From assembly GCA_961205875.1 (NCBI GenBank), contig OY540813.1, positions 32,893,001 through 32,957,000 of the forward strand: a DNA stretch of 64,000 bases. Reading direction: 5' to 3'. A model generated the notes under the pieces. The model searched no databases. It saw nothing but the letters and a program-made list of their open reading frames with translations, and was not told the origin of the DNA. Shown here piece by piece: positions 1-12,604 of this stretch (position 1 is the first letter of the stretch; each line of letters opens with the position of its first letter). A program made the translations under genes and the position numbers. This stretch comes from Sialis fuliginosa (taxonomy: Eukaryota; Arthropoda; Insecta; Megaloptera; Sialidae).

Positions 1-463
1 GAGTCCAAAATAATTTTGACAGTGTTCGTTATAATTTTCAGTGAAAGTACTAATTTAAAGCTACATTCTTGAATTTTTTCAGATTTTTTAAATTGATAGT
101 ATAGAAATTAGGGTGGGAGGGATGCTTTTATCACGACTTTGAACGCAAATATATCGTGACTGAAGGGTTAAAATCAAAATGTCATATTACATTTTTTATT
201 GCATTTCAGGAGACCTATCTAAAGACATCCCACTTAATTGATTAAGTGAAAACAATTTTTTGAAAGTACTTTTGAGTCTATGGAAAGGGGGTCCAAAAAA
301 ATTGTTTTTTCAAAAATATTATCATTTCTGTTTTTGGGTTATCAGTGTTCGTCCGTATACCAAATTTCATCTTAATCGGCTTAAAATTTTTGAGGACGGA
401 CGGACGGACGGAAATAGCGAAACTATAAGGTTTCCTAGTTTTCTACGGGAACCTAAAAATGAC
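1..463 (+). repeat. Fold-back repeat (family R1), right-arm fragment cut by window start
   Basis: This stretch matches the right arm of the fold-back element at 25500-26401 almost base for base. It includes the block around 'atatcgtgactgaagg', the GGACG-rich stretch at 391-411 and the end motif 'CTAGTTTTCTACGG' at 437-450. The element starts outside the window. A 69-codon frame inside it (260-469) has no recognisable protein features. Seen directly: the similarity. Inferred: that it is the end of another fold-back copy. Confidence 0.75.
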
Positions 464-545
464 ATTTAATTATTGATCTTAATTTTTGGAATATTGTGGT
501 GAGAAAATAATAGTTGTTTCCCATTTTTGGATAACATTTTAGATA
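464..545 (+). repeat. 82 bp direct repeat, left copy
   Basis: The sequence around 'ggaatattgtggtgagaaaa' recurs in diverged form, same orientation, at 4696-4777. The two copies bracket the 4.1 kb element at 546-4614. They are too long and too diverged to be a target-site duplication. They may be an older local duplication or a piece of the sequence into which the element inserted. Confidence 0.6.
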
Positions 546-2011
546 GGTAAGCTATACTAATTTTGGCACTACAGTAGTGATTGGCACTTTTGACTTTGTT
601 AACACATAATAAGAATTGCAAACTATATACATATATCGTTTTTAAATATTTCATTGTTTACTCATGTAGTTACTGTTTAAATATCAACAAGTAGAAACAT
701 TTTTACAGTTGACAATATTGGCGTATAAAATATAAAATATCGGAGAGTGAGTGTGGTGCGGTGTTTCTTGACATTTGTTAAAATTTCCTTAAGAAGTAAG
801 TAAACTTTATCATTCTATAAATTATTATTTTCTTATGCTACTTGCAAAATGAGCTTTGTATTTACTTTGATATAAATTAAAATGTCATTTTGAACTGTAT
901 TTTATGCATATGATTCAATATAACCGTTAATATTACTATGCCAAAATTGATATTGTTGTTTTTATTAAAAACTAATTTATTGGCACTCATGCCAATCACT
1001 AAACAAATGTTTCCAAATTAATTATTTGTTTTAAATGCCTAAAAAATTGTATAATCGAAACTAAACAGAATTTTGAAGTTATTTTATAAAGAATATTTTT
1101 TTTTAATTCTTGGCAGTGACAATAACTATACCCAGAGCAGGGTGCCAATCATTATAATCAAAATTTAAATATCAGTCACTATACGTTTCTGAATTGCTAA
1201 TTAATAGTCTAATTTCTATTGTGTTTTCTTTTCAACGTTTTTATTTAATAATCACTTTCAGAACTAATCTAACTTTATTTCAGAAAATTTAAAACATGCC
1301 TAAAGTATCGTCTAGGCGGCACTTCACATGGTGATGCGTATTGGTGATGTAGATGTGACAAATATTTGTTATGTTTGTGAATATCTCAAATTGGTATCCA
1401 CACATGGTGTTAAAACTTTATTTGACAAATAATGCATAGACCAGTGAAAAATTATTAATGAACATTATAAAGTTAATTTCATAATTTTTTTAACTAAAAA
1501 ATATTTTAATTGCATTAAACTTATTATTGTTAAAAAAAAATTACCCCCCTCCCAAAAAAATCCGCCCCGCATTACCTTCTTAAAAAAGGGTCACCCTATT
1601 AGAAACCAAAAATTATAATAACTATTATGTTTTATATTTATAAGAATTGGAATAATTGAGAAAGCCAGGTGAGAGGGTAAAGACAGATATTTGCGTATTG
1701 AAAGACTGACAAAGAGAATGTAAATAGTTAAAATTTTGGAATTTAAACAATATTATTATTTTTTTTTTTTTGGTATTTATTTTCATATACAGCCAGTTAT
1801 TTACGTCACTATACCACTACCAGACATGAATGACTGGGAGGATCGGGAAGTACTCTGGAGCAATCAGGGCAGGAAACAGTCACGAAGCCCATTTCATCCA
1901 CGGGTAACGTCCTAGGAACAGACAATTGGTTCTTATTTCTATCTTAGCCTATACAGAAACAATATTATATTTATATTTTTATAATTAATATTTATTGTGA
2001 TTTTAGAAGTA

Positions 2012-3706
2012 GGGTCAATCCATATGAACTGGTCCAGCACTGGTTGCTCGATCATTCTAAAAAAAATGTTTTTTTGTGTGTAATTACCCTAACATGTTGG
2101 TAGTACAAAACGACCATTATTTTAATTTTATTGTTTTTTGTTTTCGCGTGACGGCCATATTTGTTCTACAGGTCGCAGCATTTTTTGTACTTTAAAGGGT
2201 TCGTGGAAACTAAAATATCTCAGCTTCTATCAAACCTTTCAACATCGGAGTAAAAGCAAATTATTCAGAATAAAACGGGCTACAAGATTACTTCTAGACA
2301 TTTTCACCTAAATGTTATCCTAAAGGGTGAAATTTCAGCCTTAATTCTTAGTTCTATTTTTGAAAAAATCCAATTTTCAAGGGGATGTTTTTGCAAGAAG
2401 GGGAAGAGTTAACAAGTCAAATTATTTTTTACAAACAGGTGGATACTAGTTGTATTCACATACCAAAGTTCAACTCTGAGACTTGCCCCCCTTTATTTAA
2501 AAAAATTCTCAAAATTTGAAAATTTGAGAAAATGGCACTTTTCAAAGCTAAATAACTCTGGTGGGGGACCAGATAAAAATCTGAAATTTTAGCCCATAAT
2601 AGTACTACATAATGGTATTATGTACCACAAATTTTGAGATTGAGATTTGACTACAAGCAGTGGTATTGCAACCACAAAAATGCATGTTTCAATGAGCGTA
2701 TGTTGTGATTTTGTTTCAATAATAATTAAAACATGTTATATCTTTGTTATGAGTTACTTTAGTTATTATATGTGTTATACATTTTTAAAGCTGACCTAAT
2801 TTTCTATCTAAAAATAAAATATATATAGGGTGTAACCTTTGAAAAACAAAAGTTGACATCATTTCCGGTTCAACCGGAAGTGACAAAAAATAAAAAATGA
2901 GATTTTAAAAACATTCAGAAAAAATACAATTTTGTTCTTCATTCAAGCATTCTTCTATTTCCAAGAAGAAAAAAGATAGTAATAGATATTATATTAATGT
3001 TGACACTCTGTATTAACATATGAACTCCTAATGAATATTGTGGTTGCAATACCACTGCCTGTAGTTAAATCTCAATCTCAAAATTTTTGGTACATAATAC
3101 CATTATGTAGTACTATTGTGGGCTAAAATTTCAGATTTTTATCTGGTCCCCCACCAGAGTTATTTAGCTTTGAAAAGTGCCATTTTCTCAAATTTTCAAA
3201 TTTTGAGTTTTTTTTTAAATAAAGGGGGGCAAGTCTCAGAGTTGAACTTTGGTGTGTGAATACAACTAGTACCCACCTATTTGTAAAAAATAATTTGACT
3301 TGTTAACTTTTCCCCTTCTTGCAAAAACACCCCCTTGAAAATGGGATTTTTTCAAAAATATAACTAAGAATTAAGGCTGAAATTTCACCCTTTAGGATAA
3401 CATTTAGGTGAAAATGTCTAGAAGTAATCTTGTAGCCCGTTTTATTCTGAATAATTTGCTTTTACTCCGATGTTGAAAGGTTTGACAAAAGCTGAGATAT
3501 TTTAGTTTCCACGAACCCTTTAAAGTACAAAAAATGCTGCGACCTGTAGAACAAATATGGCCGTCACGCGAAAACAAAAAACAATAAAATTAAAATAATG
3601 GTCGTTTCGAACTACCAACATGTTAGGGTATTTACACACAAAAAATCGATTTTTTTTAGAATGGCCAAGCAACCATTTAATTTAATTTTGGACCATGGAT
3701 TGACCC
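2012..3706. mobile_element. 1.7 kb fold-back DNA element with 4 bp TSD
   Basis: Two arms of about 670 bp (2012-2678 and 3041-3706) are reverse complements with scattered mismatches. The termini are GGGTCAATCCAT and ATGGATTGACCC. The 4 bp AGTA at 2008-2011 is repeated at 3707-3710, which fits a target-site duplication. The ~360 bp core (about 2680-3040) has no coding potential but holds a short hairpin (TTCCGGTTCAACCGGAA, near 2863). It has no frame that could encode a transposase, so it must rely on one from elsewhere. I do not know the superfamily. Confidence 0.8.
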
Positions 3707-3768
3707 AGTATAAAAAATATTTTGTTCGTTAAAATTTTATTATTAAATATGTATATATTACTATATTA

Positions 3769-4066
3769 GGGGCCATCCATAAATTACGTCACACGAATTT
3801 CATGATTTTTTACCCCCCCCCACCGTTTTTGTCACAGCTGGTCACATTTGTGAGACCCCCCCCTACCTAATGTGACATCATAGATTTTTCAATTTTACAC
3901 CTTAAAATTATTAAAATGTTTAAAATGTCTACAAAAAAACTAGTATATTATATTTTGAAATGTGATGTCAAAAAATTTAGGACCCCTTCCACCCCTTGTC
4001 ACACAATGCCACACTTCGTCGGCCCCCTCCTCCCCTTAACGTGTGACGTAATTAATGGATGGCCCC
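3769..4066. mobile_element. 298 bp MITE with TTA TSD (PIF/Harbinger-like)
   Basis: Terminal inverted repeats GGGGCCATCCATAAATTACG (left) and its near-complement ending ATGGATGGCCCC (right) enclose a C-rich/AT-rich core. TTA flanks both ends (3766-3768 and 4067-4069). A 3 bp TTA/TWA duplication is typical of PIF/Harbinger, so that assignment is an inference. The 71-codon frame at 3916-4131 runs across the MITE edge and is not a gene. Confidence 0.8.
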
Positions 4067-4695
4067 TTATATCATTTCATGTGATTTTAGAAGTAAAAAA
4101 AATATTTTGTTTGTTAAAAGTTTATTATTAATATATATTTTACTGTTATTAATATCATTTAATGTGATTTTAGAAGTAAAAAAATATTTTGTTTCCTAAA
4201 AGTTTATTAAATATATATTTTACTATTATTAATATCATTTAAGTTTGCTAAAAGTTTATTATGAATTTGTTTTTGATAATTAATGCTAATTAATGTGATT
4301 TTATAAGTATGAAATATATGTTTTGTTTACTAAAACTTTATTTTTAATAGAAATATATTAAGTGCCAATTACTGATACCTATAGTGTCAATTACTATGCC
4401 AAGTGTGCCAATAATTGTGCTTTTGTACCATTTTTTCTTCTTTTTGGATTATATTTTATAATTGGATACTTATAATTAATATAAATGTTTTATTATATTC
4501 CTTAATCAAATCAGTATCCACCATAATTTAACCTGTAATACTGATTATCTAAAAAAATATCGTCTTTCAAAATCGAGTTTTAGCTTAAAGTGCCAATCAT
4601 TGTATAGTTTACCCTACATTTAATTGATTCGATTACATTAATTAACCATAAATCATAAAATAAATATTTAGTAATAGAAAATATGTAATAAAAAT

Positions 4696-4777
4696 CATAT
4701 TTAATTCTTGATCTTTTTTGGAATATTGTATTGTAAAAATAATAGTTGTTCTCCATTTATGGGTAACATTTTAGATA
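4696..4777 (+). repeat. 82 bp direct repeat, right copy
   Basis: Diverged partner of the repeat at 464-545, in the same orientation, 82 bp beyond the right end of the 4.1 kb TIR element. Confidence 0.6.
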
Positions 4778-4861
4778 TATTTAAATACATCTAAATATCT
4801 GATAAAAATTTTATTAGCAACAACAATTTTGTAGAATGTAATGTTCTCGTTACCTCATTCC

Positions 4862-5990
4862 TATACTAGTCCAATCAAATTATCAAAATAAAGTAGTTCG
4901 TAAGACATTGTTCTACAGAGTATTTTTTTTTTATTTAAAATTGTTGGGGGGTGTGTTCTGAATATTATATTAAGTTGGCGCGGTCTATGACCTTCAGCGT
5001 TGTCCGCTATAAGCGCGAAAACTTTAAACGTAATTATCTCGTAAATCGTTCATCCTACGATATTTTTGTTCAACAGACTTGAATCTACAAATTTGTTCTC
5101 AGGTCTAATTGCATATCATCAATTGGTAACGAGATATAAGGCATGGAAGTTAACAAAAAACGATTTTTTGCATTTATTTCGTAAAAAAGCGATTATATTA
5201 TAAAACTTAAATGGCAATCTTTTAGAACTATCAATTTGCAATATTTTTTTTTACAGCCATTATTTCTGAAAACTCATGGTTTGCCAGTTATAGCCCGCGA
5301 AGCAATGCAAAAAAACATTTTTTTGTTATATTTCAAAAACCATAATGCAACCTTCAAAATATGTAATGACAAAATTGTAGATAACAAAATTCTATACTTG
5401 TTTTGTTTGGAAAAATTTTTTTTTTTTGTTTGAATTTTTTTTGTTTATTAACAAACAAAAAAAATATTTTTTTAACAAAAAATATATAGAATTTTGTTAT
5501 CTACACATTTGTCATTACACATTTTGAAGGTTGCATAATGGTTTTTGAAATATAACGAAAAAATGTTTTTTTGCAATGTTTCGCGGGCTATAACTCGCAA
5601 ACTATGAGTTTTTAGAAATGATGATTGTAAGAAAAAATATTGCAAATTGATAGTTCTAAAAGATTGCTATTTCAGTTTTTTAAATATAATCGCTTCTATA
5701 CGAAATAAATGTAAAAAATCGTTTTTTGTTAACTTCCTTGCATTATATCTCGTTACCAATTGATGGAGGACAGTTAGACCTGTGAACAAATTTGTAGATT
5801 CAAGTCTGTTGAATAAAAAAGGTGGTAATACATTTTTTCGTAGGATGAAGATTTACGAGATAATTACGTTTAAAGTTTTAGACCGCGCCAACTTAATGTA
5901 ATACTCAGAACACACCCCTCAACAATTTAAAATAAAAAAATGACTCTGTAGAACAATGCAAAACAAATATACAATTTGATTGGGCTATAC
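4862..5990. mobile_element. 1.1 kb inverted-repeat element
   Basis: Two arms of roughly 520-560 bp meet at a T/A-rich centre near 5450. The outer ends are TATACTAGTCCAATCAAATT and its near-complement at 5973-5990. An inner landmark is CATTGTTCTACAGAG at 4906 and its complement at 5944-5958. The left arm carries about 35 bp (near 4990-5025) that the right arm lacks. No coding potential: the 65-codon frame at 5236 is arm sequence. No clear TSD, so the exact ends are uncertain. Confidence 0.75.
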
Positions 5991-6963
5991 TATTTAAAAG
6001 AATTAATTGTATTGATATATGTAAGACGTAACCTATGTATAAAACATTTATATTTATATTCTTTATTTGTTAATATTTCATACAGAATTTTTTTGAGAAT
6101 TCCGGTTCCGACCGGAACTCAAAATTTCAGTTCCGGTACACCCGTAGACATGGTGCAGGCAGTAGGTCTGGTGGAGTACAACACGAATACGTGTTTAAAA
6201 AAAATTATTTTTATTATTTATTTTATTATTTTATATTTATTATTTATTTTTAAATTTTAAAAAACTGTTTTTGGTGACGCATTTAACTATTTCTAACTCA
6301 GCCTTTTTTCAACTGATTTCAAATTTCAAAACGGTTTTGGAAAGTAGAATGCCAGTACTCTCACAATGTATACATTTTTTTGTTCGTGTAACAAAAGTAT
6401 AAGGAGATTTTTTTCACGAAAATCTGAAATTTTTACCTTTTTTTCTCATTTTTTCAATTTCAACGCTATTTTTTGCCACAATTTGCAAAAAATAAACTGA
6501 ATTCACTGATTCAGTTTTAGAGTGTATACTTATACTTGTACCTGTCAGATTCGTTCAAAGTGCGTTATATTTTTGGTGGCGTATGCAACGTTTACACGGA
6601 TTATTATTTTATGTTACATTATAGTATTACATTTAGGAGTTTGTAAGATATTAGATTTATGTTGTAAGTATTTGTTAATAATAATAATAATAATATTTTT
6701 TGAAGTGATTACGAGTAGGTATTATTTGTTTCGTTATTATTTGAAATATTTGTTTGGAAAATATATAATTAAGTATTTAATCATGGTGGAATAAATATTT
6801 TCTTGTTTCAATTATATATCATATATTAATTATATATTTGTCCGAAAGTAAAATTTTAATATTTGAAAGACATTTTATTTGAGGTTACTTTTTCGTAGTT
6901 GTTTTTCAATCACGCCAAAGAAGTATAATTTCTAACGCGTGTACATAAGTACACACACACATT
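5991..6963. other. AT-rich stretch, nothing recognised
   Basis: Mostly A/T runs and a short TAA-trinucleotide run near 6680. One GC-richer block at about 6105-6190 contains the imperfect inverted repeat TTCCGGTTCCGACCGGAA. The frames at 5976-6260 and 6522-6794 are low-complexity translations without protein features. Confidence 0.6.
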
Positions 6964-7345
6964 TTTGTTTCCTCGCAATATCGAAGATACGAGAAGCTTT
7001 GTGATCGTTTTAGAATTAGATAAAAAAATTGTTCTCCGATTTCAGGTCAAGAAAGCACTTTTCGCTCCATGTCTGTCTGTCTGTCCCCTGAATCCTTATC
7101 ATACGCGTAACTCATGAACCACTGAATCGATATTAATGAAACTTACTTGGCTGGTTGGATCTGGCTTGAGAACGGTCCCATTTCAAAACCATCAAAATCG
7201 TGTGTAAGGGGGATGGGTAACATTTTGATTTTATTCATTTATTATTTATTTTTTCAAGATATTTCAAGAACGACACATGTTACGTGAAAATTTTATAAGA
7301 TCTTTTTTGTAGAGCATTCAATTTCCTATAATACAGGTCTATATA
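6964..7345 (+). repeat. Dispersed repeat family R2, copy 1
   Basis: It begins near CCTCGCAATATCGAAGATAC, passes through a GTCTGTCTGTC block and ends in an AT-rich tail. Related copies lie at 29870-30210 (opposite strand) and 62027-62345 (same strand). Non-coding; family not recognised. Confidence 0.75.
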
Positions 7346-8577
7346 ATCGTTGCTTGTAAGTTGTAAGCAAAATTTCTATAATCAATTATCAAAAATATTT
7401 AGTGGATTTATTCATACATATGAATATAAAGTCAACACATTATTTAAATAAATATACAAGCATTAATTTTTTATGTGATATTTGAATGAAATGGTACATA
7501 CATTTTTCTAATTATATAACTACAAGTATAATTTTTTAAGATTTCATCATAAAATATTAATTAAACTTTTCATAATACCGTTTATAATTATTACAGTACT
7601 TTAAAAGCAACAAAACAAATTATTTTCTTCCGGCTCTACATCTTTTAATTTAATTATGTCTTGTGAAATACTGAGATCATTATTTTCGCGTTTGAAGAAA
7701 ACGCTTTATTTTCAAATAATCATTACCACATTTAATGATCCAACAGTTGCAATAAAAATAAAGCTATATCGTGCTTTTATGCTTTCTGAAATTAAAAATC
7801 TACTTTAATTTATATAATACATTGAATAATATACTTTTACAGATTACAGACTCTTATGCATATTTATGACGGTTATATGGTTCATTTTGCAAGCTTAAAG
7901 CAAATAAAATTTCTTTAGCAAACAGGACTCGATCCTCAAATGTCATTCCGAAATTCGAATTTTTTTGTTCATAACATATCTTGCTATGCCGTGTTTGCAC
8001 CGAAAAAACAAAACAGCTGTCTTTTAGACAAAATGTCAACAAATTTTAAAAACTGAGTGTTTAGACCGAAAAAACACTCGACAAACGATAACGTTTTCAT
8101 GGACAAAACTGCAAGTTTTTACCAACATTTCGCTAACACGACATTATAAAGGAGATAACAAAATATAAACATGTCATTTTTGGCGTTTAGACCAACAAAA
8201 ACAAAACGGCAACTTCTTTTGATTGGCATATTAACAACATATAATAAAATAGATCCTCGGATAGATTTTTGTAAAATTGACACGATTTTTGCTACCCATT
8301 TCATACGGAAAACAAATTGTCTTTTTATTATTATTATTATTACAAGCTTTTACTTAACTCAAATGTATACGGGACTCAAAATTTGCAACTGATATTTATT
8401 TAACAAACTTCCCGCCGTCCGATTTCTTTCTTTTGGAATCTGGTGTATTCTCCATGACAATGCACTTTTTTTTTAAATTTTCACAGCTATTTTATGAAAT
8501 ATAAGGTCTTTTTTGGTATATCTTATAAATTAAATAACATGGCTGCTCGATCTTTAGGTATCGATATAATTGATTTG
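7346..8577. other. AT-rich intergenic stretch, nothing recognised
   Basis: No long inverted repeat, coding signature or RNA gene was seen. Small frames on both strands at 7854-8392 overlap each other and show no codon bias or motif. Confidence 0.5.
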
Positions 8578-8725
8578 CGTTCAATTGATCGTACAGTTTA
8601 TCGTATAACAGTTTATCATAAACAGTTCATCGTAAAACAATTTACCGAACGAACAATTTATCATTTGAACAATTTACCGTAAGAACAATTTATCGTATGA
8701 ACAATTTATCGTAAAACAATTTATG
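8578..8725 (+). repeat. Short-period degenerate tandem repeat
   Basis: About nine to ten variants of a 14-17 bp unit resembling ACAATTTATCGTAA follow each other. Period and sequence drift, which suggests an old minisatellite. The overlapping 62-codon frame (8494-8682) is a translation of this repeat. Confidence 0.75.
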
Positions 8726-9239
8726 TATTATTACTGTCACAGATTTCACTGGACTTTCTTATACGTATTAAGGTCAAATCAATTATATAATATAATATAT
8801 GTTATATAGAAACCTTGTTTTCTAAAAAGAAAAGTGTGTGCACTAAAATTATGTGCTCAATTATATTAAATTTTCCTATATTTTAATTATATCTGTCCAT
8901 GTATGTTTGTGTATGTATATAATATATACCAGGGGCCTCGCCCCTGGGCGCTACGTGCCCCAACCCCAAATCGTGTCACATTTGATAAAATATTGATTGA
9001 TAAAATATAAATTACTTTTTTATATTAACTTTTGTCTTATCAAATTTTCATAAAATACTTCACTGTAACTGTTTGAAATGCTGATAAGTAAATATAATTC
9101 TTGAATTTGACGGTGATAACCATTTATCATTATTACCTTTTCAGTAATATTACAATTTACATGTACAAATCACCAACCATTATTTTATTACAATCTTTAT
9201 TTTATGTTATTTAGAATCTTATGAGAAAATACTAAATTA
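8726..9239. other. AT-rich stretch with one GC-rich hairpin
   Basis: It contains GGACTTTCTTATACG (8751-8765), the reverse complement of a motif found in the R3 repeats at 33 kb and 57 kb. It also holds a small GC-rich hairpin with arms CAGGGGC/GCCCCTG near 8931-8947. Otherwise no feature seen. Confidence 0.5.
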
Positions 9240-10560
9240 AATTTTTTAAGACCACACCCCTGACTTAATTATTATAAAATATAAATTTTTGGATAAATAA
9301 AATCAATTTAACAACAACCGAATGATTAAAAACTATTGTTTTGTAAAATTGTATTAGAAAATGGTTAATAAAAATTCATTGACAAATTTATTATTTTTAT
9401 ATATGTATTTCTAAAGTTTTTAATTTTTGTTCAATTTCAAACAAAATCAATTTTGTACGTTATGATTAAAAAATAAAAATTTTAAATATTTTTTATGCGA
9501 CGCTCCTGTCTATTATTTTTAAATATAATTTTTCAGATCATGTTATATCAATCACAATTTCTAAAAAATAATAAATCAATAAATAAAATTTTATTGGAAA
9601 ATGACCATAGTAAATTTTTTTTATACGCACATGATCTATTTATTATTTTCATATTTTTCTGAAATTTTTAATTATTGTACAATTAAAAAAAATACATTTT
9701 TACAAATGTTACAAGATTTGACAGCTCCCATGGGTAAAAAAATGTCATATATTTAATACGACACCCGCCTCTGGCTTAACTATTTTTAAATGTGAACTTT
9801 TGGATAAATTTCATCAATGCGACTAAAACAAAACGATTACAAATTATGTTTTTATATAATTTTATTAGAAAATTCAAATTTAAATACTTTTAAAACGCCG
9901 TCCCTGTCTTAATTATTATTAAATATAAACTTTTTGATATTAAATATAAATAATTAGACTAATTACATCAATGAACCAACCAGTTTTGGTTAAAATCCTC
10001 AGGAAAAACGATTTAAATTTATTTTAATTAGCCGCTTCTGACCTAATCAAAAGAACTTACCTACAGATTATTACCATTACCCTGGGTTGCATAAAGCAAA
10101 ATTAACAACGGTTAGTTAATCAGTTGTTTTCAAACCATGATTAATGTTAATTCTAAATTTATTTTCGATTTGTAAATGAACAATTCACTAAATATGATCA
10201 TTTTTTATTTTATAAAATTTATCATAACTGATTGTTTTTTAGAATTAACGTAATAATGTTTTTAAAACAACTGATTAACTAATCGTGATTAATTTTGCTT
10301 TATGCAACCCGAGGTTACTCTATTATATGTACTCGGGTCTCATCCTTCGGCTGCAACCCTCGTATTCATTTTTATAAAATCTTATTAGAAAAAAAAACAA
10401 TTATATGTACCTACATATTTTTTAATTCACCGCTCCTGACGTAACTATTATTAAATATATAATCAGACTAATAACATCAATCAACCAATTTTGGTTAAAA
10501 TATTAATTTTTTTTAACAATTTCAATCAAAATCTATTTTAACGTAGTAATTATAATTAAT
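9240..10560 (+). repeat. Old satellite-like array, ~140-270 bp spacing, degenerate
   Basis: A block resembling CTGACTTAATTATTATTAAA recurs near 9256, 9500, 9768, 9905 and 10434, often followed by a 'gataaattacatcaat'-type segment and 'aaccaattttggttaaaat'. Spacing varies and units are strongly diverged. A MITE at 10082-10313 interrupts the array. Read by eye; a dot plot would settle the unit. Confidence 0.45.
10082..10313. mobile_element. ~230 bp MITE
   Basis: Two ~75 bp arms are near reverse complements. The ends are GGGTTGCATAAAGC and GCTTTATGCAACCC, and an inner landmark is GTTAATTCTA/TAGAATTAAC. No clear TSD and no coding potential. Superfamily unknown. Confidence 0.75.
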
Positions 10561-10617
10561 TCACAAATCTATCATTTTAAAATGAATCAAGTATTTTATG
10601 AGTGTGTTTGTTATTAG

Positions 10618-10674
10618 GTTTCCGTAGAAAACTAGGAAACCTTATAGTTTCGCGGACGAAGACTGATAACCCAA
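10618..10674. mobile_element. Fold-back element R1, left tip, split from 23918-26401
   Basis: It begins AGGTTTCCGTAGAAAACTAG, the reverse complement of the right tip at 26382-26401. It continues to 'gaagactgataacccaa', after which the sequence switches to the 13 kb insertion. The matching R1 sequence resumes at 23918. About 50 bp present in the right arm (the GGACG repeat and its neighbour) are deleted here at a GGACG microhomology. Confidence 0.75.
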
Positions 10675-11421
10675 GGTTATTATATGTATAGGTTACCCTA
10701 CTTGGCTGTGCGGGGAGTGGCATGAGAGGGGAGAACGCGTCATCACGACGATCAAGTAATTAAAAATGGCCGCCATAATGCTGTCAAAATATATAAGTAA
10801 TATATATTCGCGATATATATTTATTGTTATTACTATTAGTGAAGCTGATTCATTGTAAGTTGTTATTGATCGGTGTACTGAGTTTTAAAACTATATTTTT
10901 ATATTTTATTCTTATAAATTACAGTGTTAAACATAAGATATGTAACCACTAAATTTATGTTCTTTGGCGAAATTTGCTCAGTAGGGGAGATTGGGGTACA
11001 GTGGGTCATTTTTTTTTCCAGTGAATATATCTGCAGAGTTGTGTAGCATTTATAAACATCTTTATTATTTTTCATTAGTTTATTGTTTAAAATAATATAT
11101 TTTGAAGCTTAAAAATAAATATCAATAGACCATTTCTTACTAAAAATATTTTTTTTAAACTATGTTGATTGATCCATTGTACCCCCCATATGGGTCACAT
11201 TGGTTCACATCAAGGGTCACAGTGAATCATTATGGGGTACAGTTACTTTTGGGATTTTAAATAAAGATAAATTCGTTTTAATAAAAAAAAGTTTTATTAA
11301 TAATTATATGTAGTATATTTCATTATTAATTAAATATTAATCACAGCCACTGTATGGCCACTTTAATTAGTTACTTGAAACAAAATATCTTTTCTATAAA
11401 CATAATATAAATAAAAAATAT

Positions 11422-12308
11422 TGTGACGTAGCGAAAGTTTCGCTTGTCACAATTACCACCAACACGCCAAAAAGATGACCGTGTACACTAGCTCAGACTC
11501 CTGACGGTGCACAACAACCCGATCATATGCTAGATACCACGTGACCAGGCTAGCGGCGCGCGCCACTCGTACTGAACTGGAGTGTCTACAATCCCCGTCG
11601 CAGCCGAAATTTCATCCTCTTTCTGACTTAAACGTGTTCGTAAAAGGTTCTTTTTTAGAAACCTTGTCTTTATATATATATTTAATTCTTAATTTCTAAT
11701 CATGTAGCGGACATGAATATATTATTTCTTTTATTTGAAACTATATTGTGTTTTTAAAGTGTGGTATGTATTGTTTCATTATTTATTTTATTTTTATTGG
11801 TCTGTATTTGTTGTTTATTGCTTCACATTGAAGAAGCCATTTGATTTTGTATTTTGACCTTGTATTTGGTATCTTACTTAAAAACACAATATATGTTCAC
11901 TATTTTGGTTCATGATATTTTACGTACATTCGATTACTCAATTTATATTGATATTTACTTACATTCAAATTACTATTACACGATTAATATTCGTCTTTAT
12001 ATTTCTATTTTAACATGCGTACCAATTTTCGCAAATTATTTTTCTGATATTAACGTTATAAAAATTATCATTTTATATTTTATGTTTCAATGAAAAGAAT
12101 ACATTTATATTTTACTTTGTATGTCTTTTGACATAATTTTGGTTTCTCGTTTATTTGAATATTATTATTATTATGATACAAATTTTGTGCACACGTTTAT
12201 GTATTTGTGCGACATTCATTCTCATATTTTGTTAACATTTGATTTAACTTTACTTTTGAAAACATTATCGTTAACAAACATTGTCAAATAAAAAAGAGAG
12301 GCGGCGCA
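11422..12308 (+). repeat. 5' LTR of Gypsy-type element
   Basis: It begins TGTGACGTAGCG, ends GGCGGCGCA (a TG...CA LTR) and is directly followed by a tRNA primer-binding site. Length is 887 bp. No second copy was found, so the 3' boundary is set by the primer site rather than by comparison. The small frames at 11854-12093 and 12284-12562 within or across it are not genes. Confidence 0.65.
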
Positions 12309-12320
12309 TGGTAGCAGAGC
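12309..12320 (+). promoter_or_regulatory. Primer-binding site, tRNA-iMet type
   Basis: TGGTAGCAGAGC is complementary to the 3' end of insect initiator-Met tRNA (...GCTCTGCTACCA). It sits with no spacer after the LTR, where minus-strand DNA synthesis would start. Confidence 0.6.
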
Positions 12321-12604
12321 GTAGTTGATTTGTTTAATTTTTGTAGTACAGACGTATTAGAGAGAGAGAGAGAACTGGCAAGTGTGCGTTGTTTATTAAA
12401 AATTCTTTGTGTATTCTTATTTGAAACTACAATTTTACGTTCAGTTATGGCTGTCCCTGTGAGACAGAGGACTATGTTTATCCTGATAAGTATTTTAAAT
12501 TGTTTTAAGTTTTTAGGCAGCAAAATATTGTATTTATTTAACGATGGAAAACAAAAACACAATGCTCAACAGCCATCTACACGAGTCCAGCTGACAAAAA
12601 CAAA

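Larger units (their letters stand above)
546..4614. mobile_element. TA-flanked TIR DNA element (Tc1/mariner-pogo type?), non-autonomous
   Basis: The left end reads GGTAAGCTATAC and the right end, reverse-complemented, reads GGGTAAACTATAC. Both are followed within about 30 bp by GATTGGCAC. Each end is flanked by TA (544-545 and 4615-4616), as in the Tc1/mariner/pogo superfamily. The motif GTGCCAAT recurs inside (about 975-1000, 1140, 4360-4420), like subterminal binding sites. No transposase is preserved. A short frame beginning MPKVSSRR at 1296, just after a TTTATTTCAG acceptor-like site, stops after 12 codons. Two later insertions sit inside at 2012-3706 and 3769-4066. The superfamily is inferred from the TA flank only. 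Confidence 0.5.
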
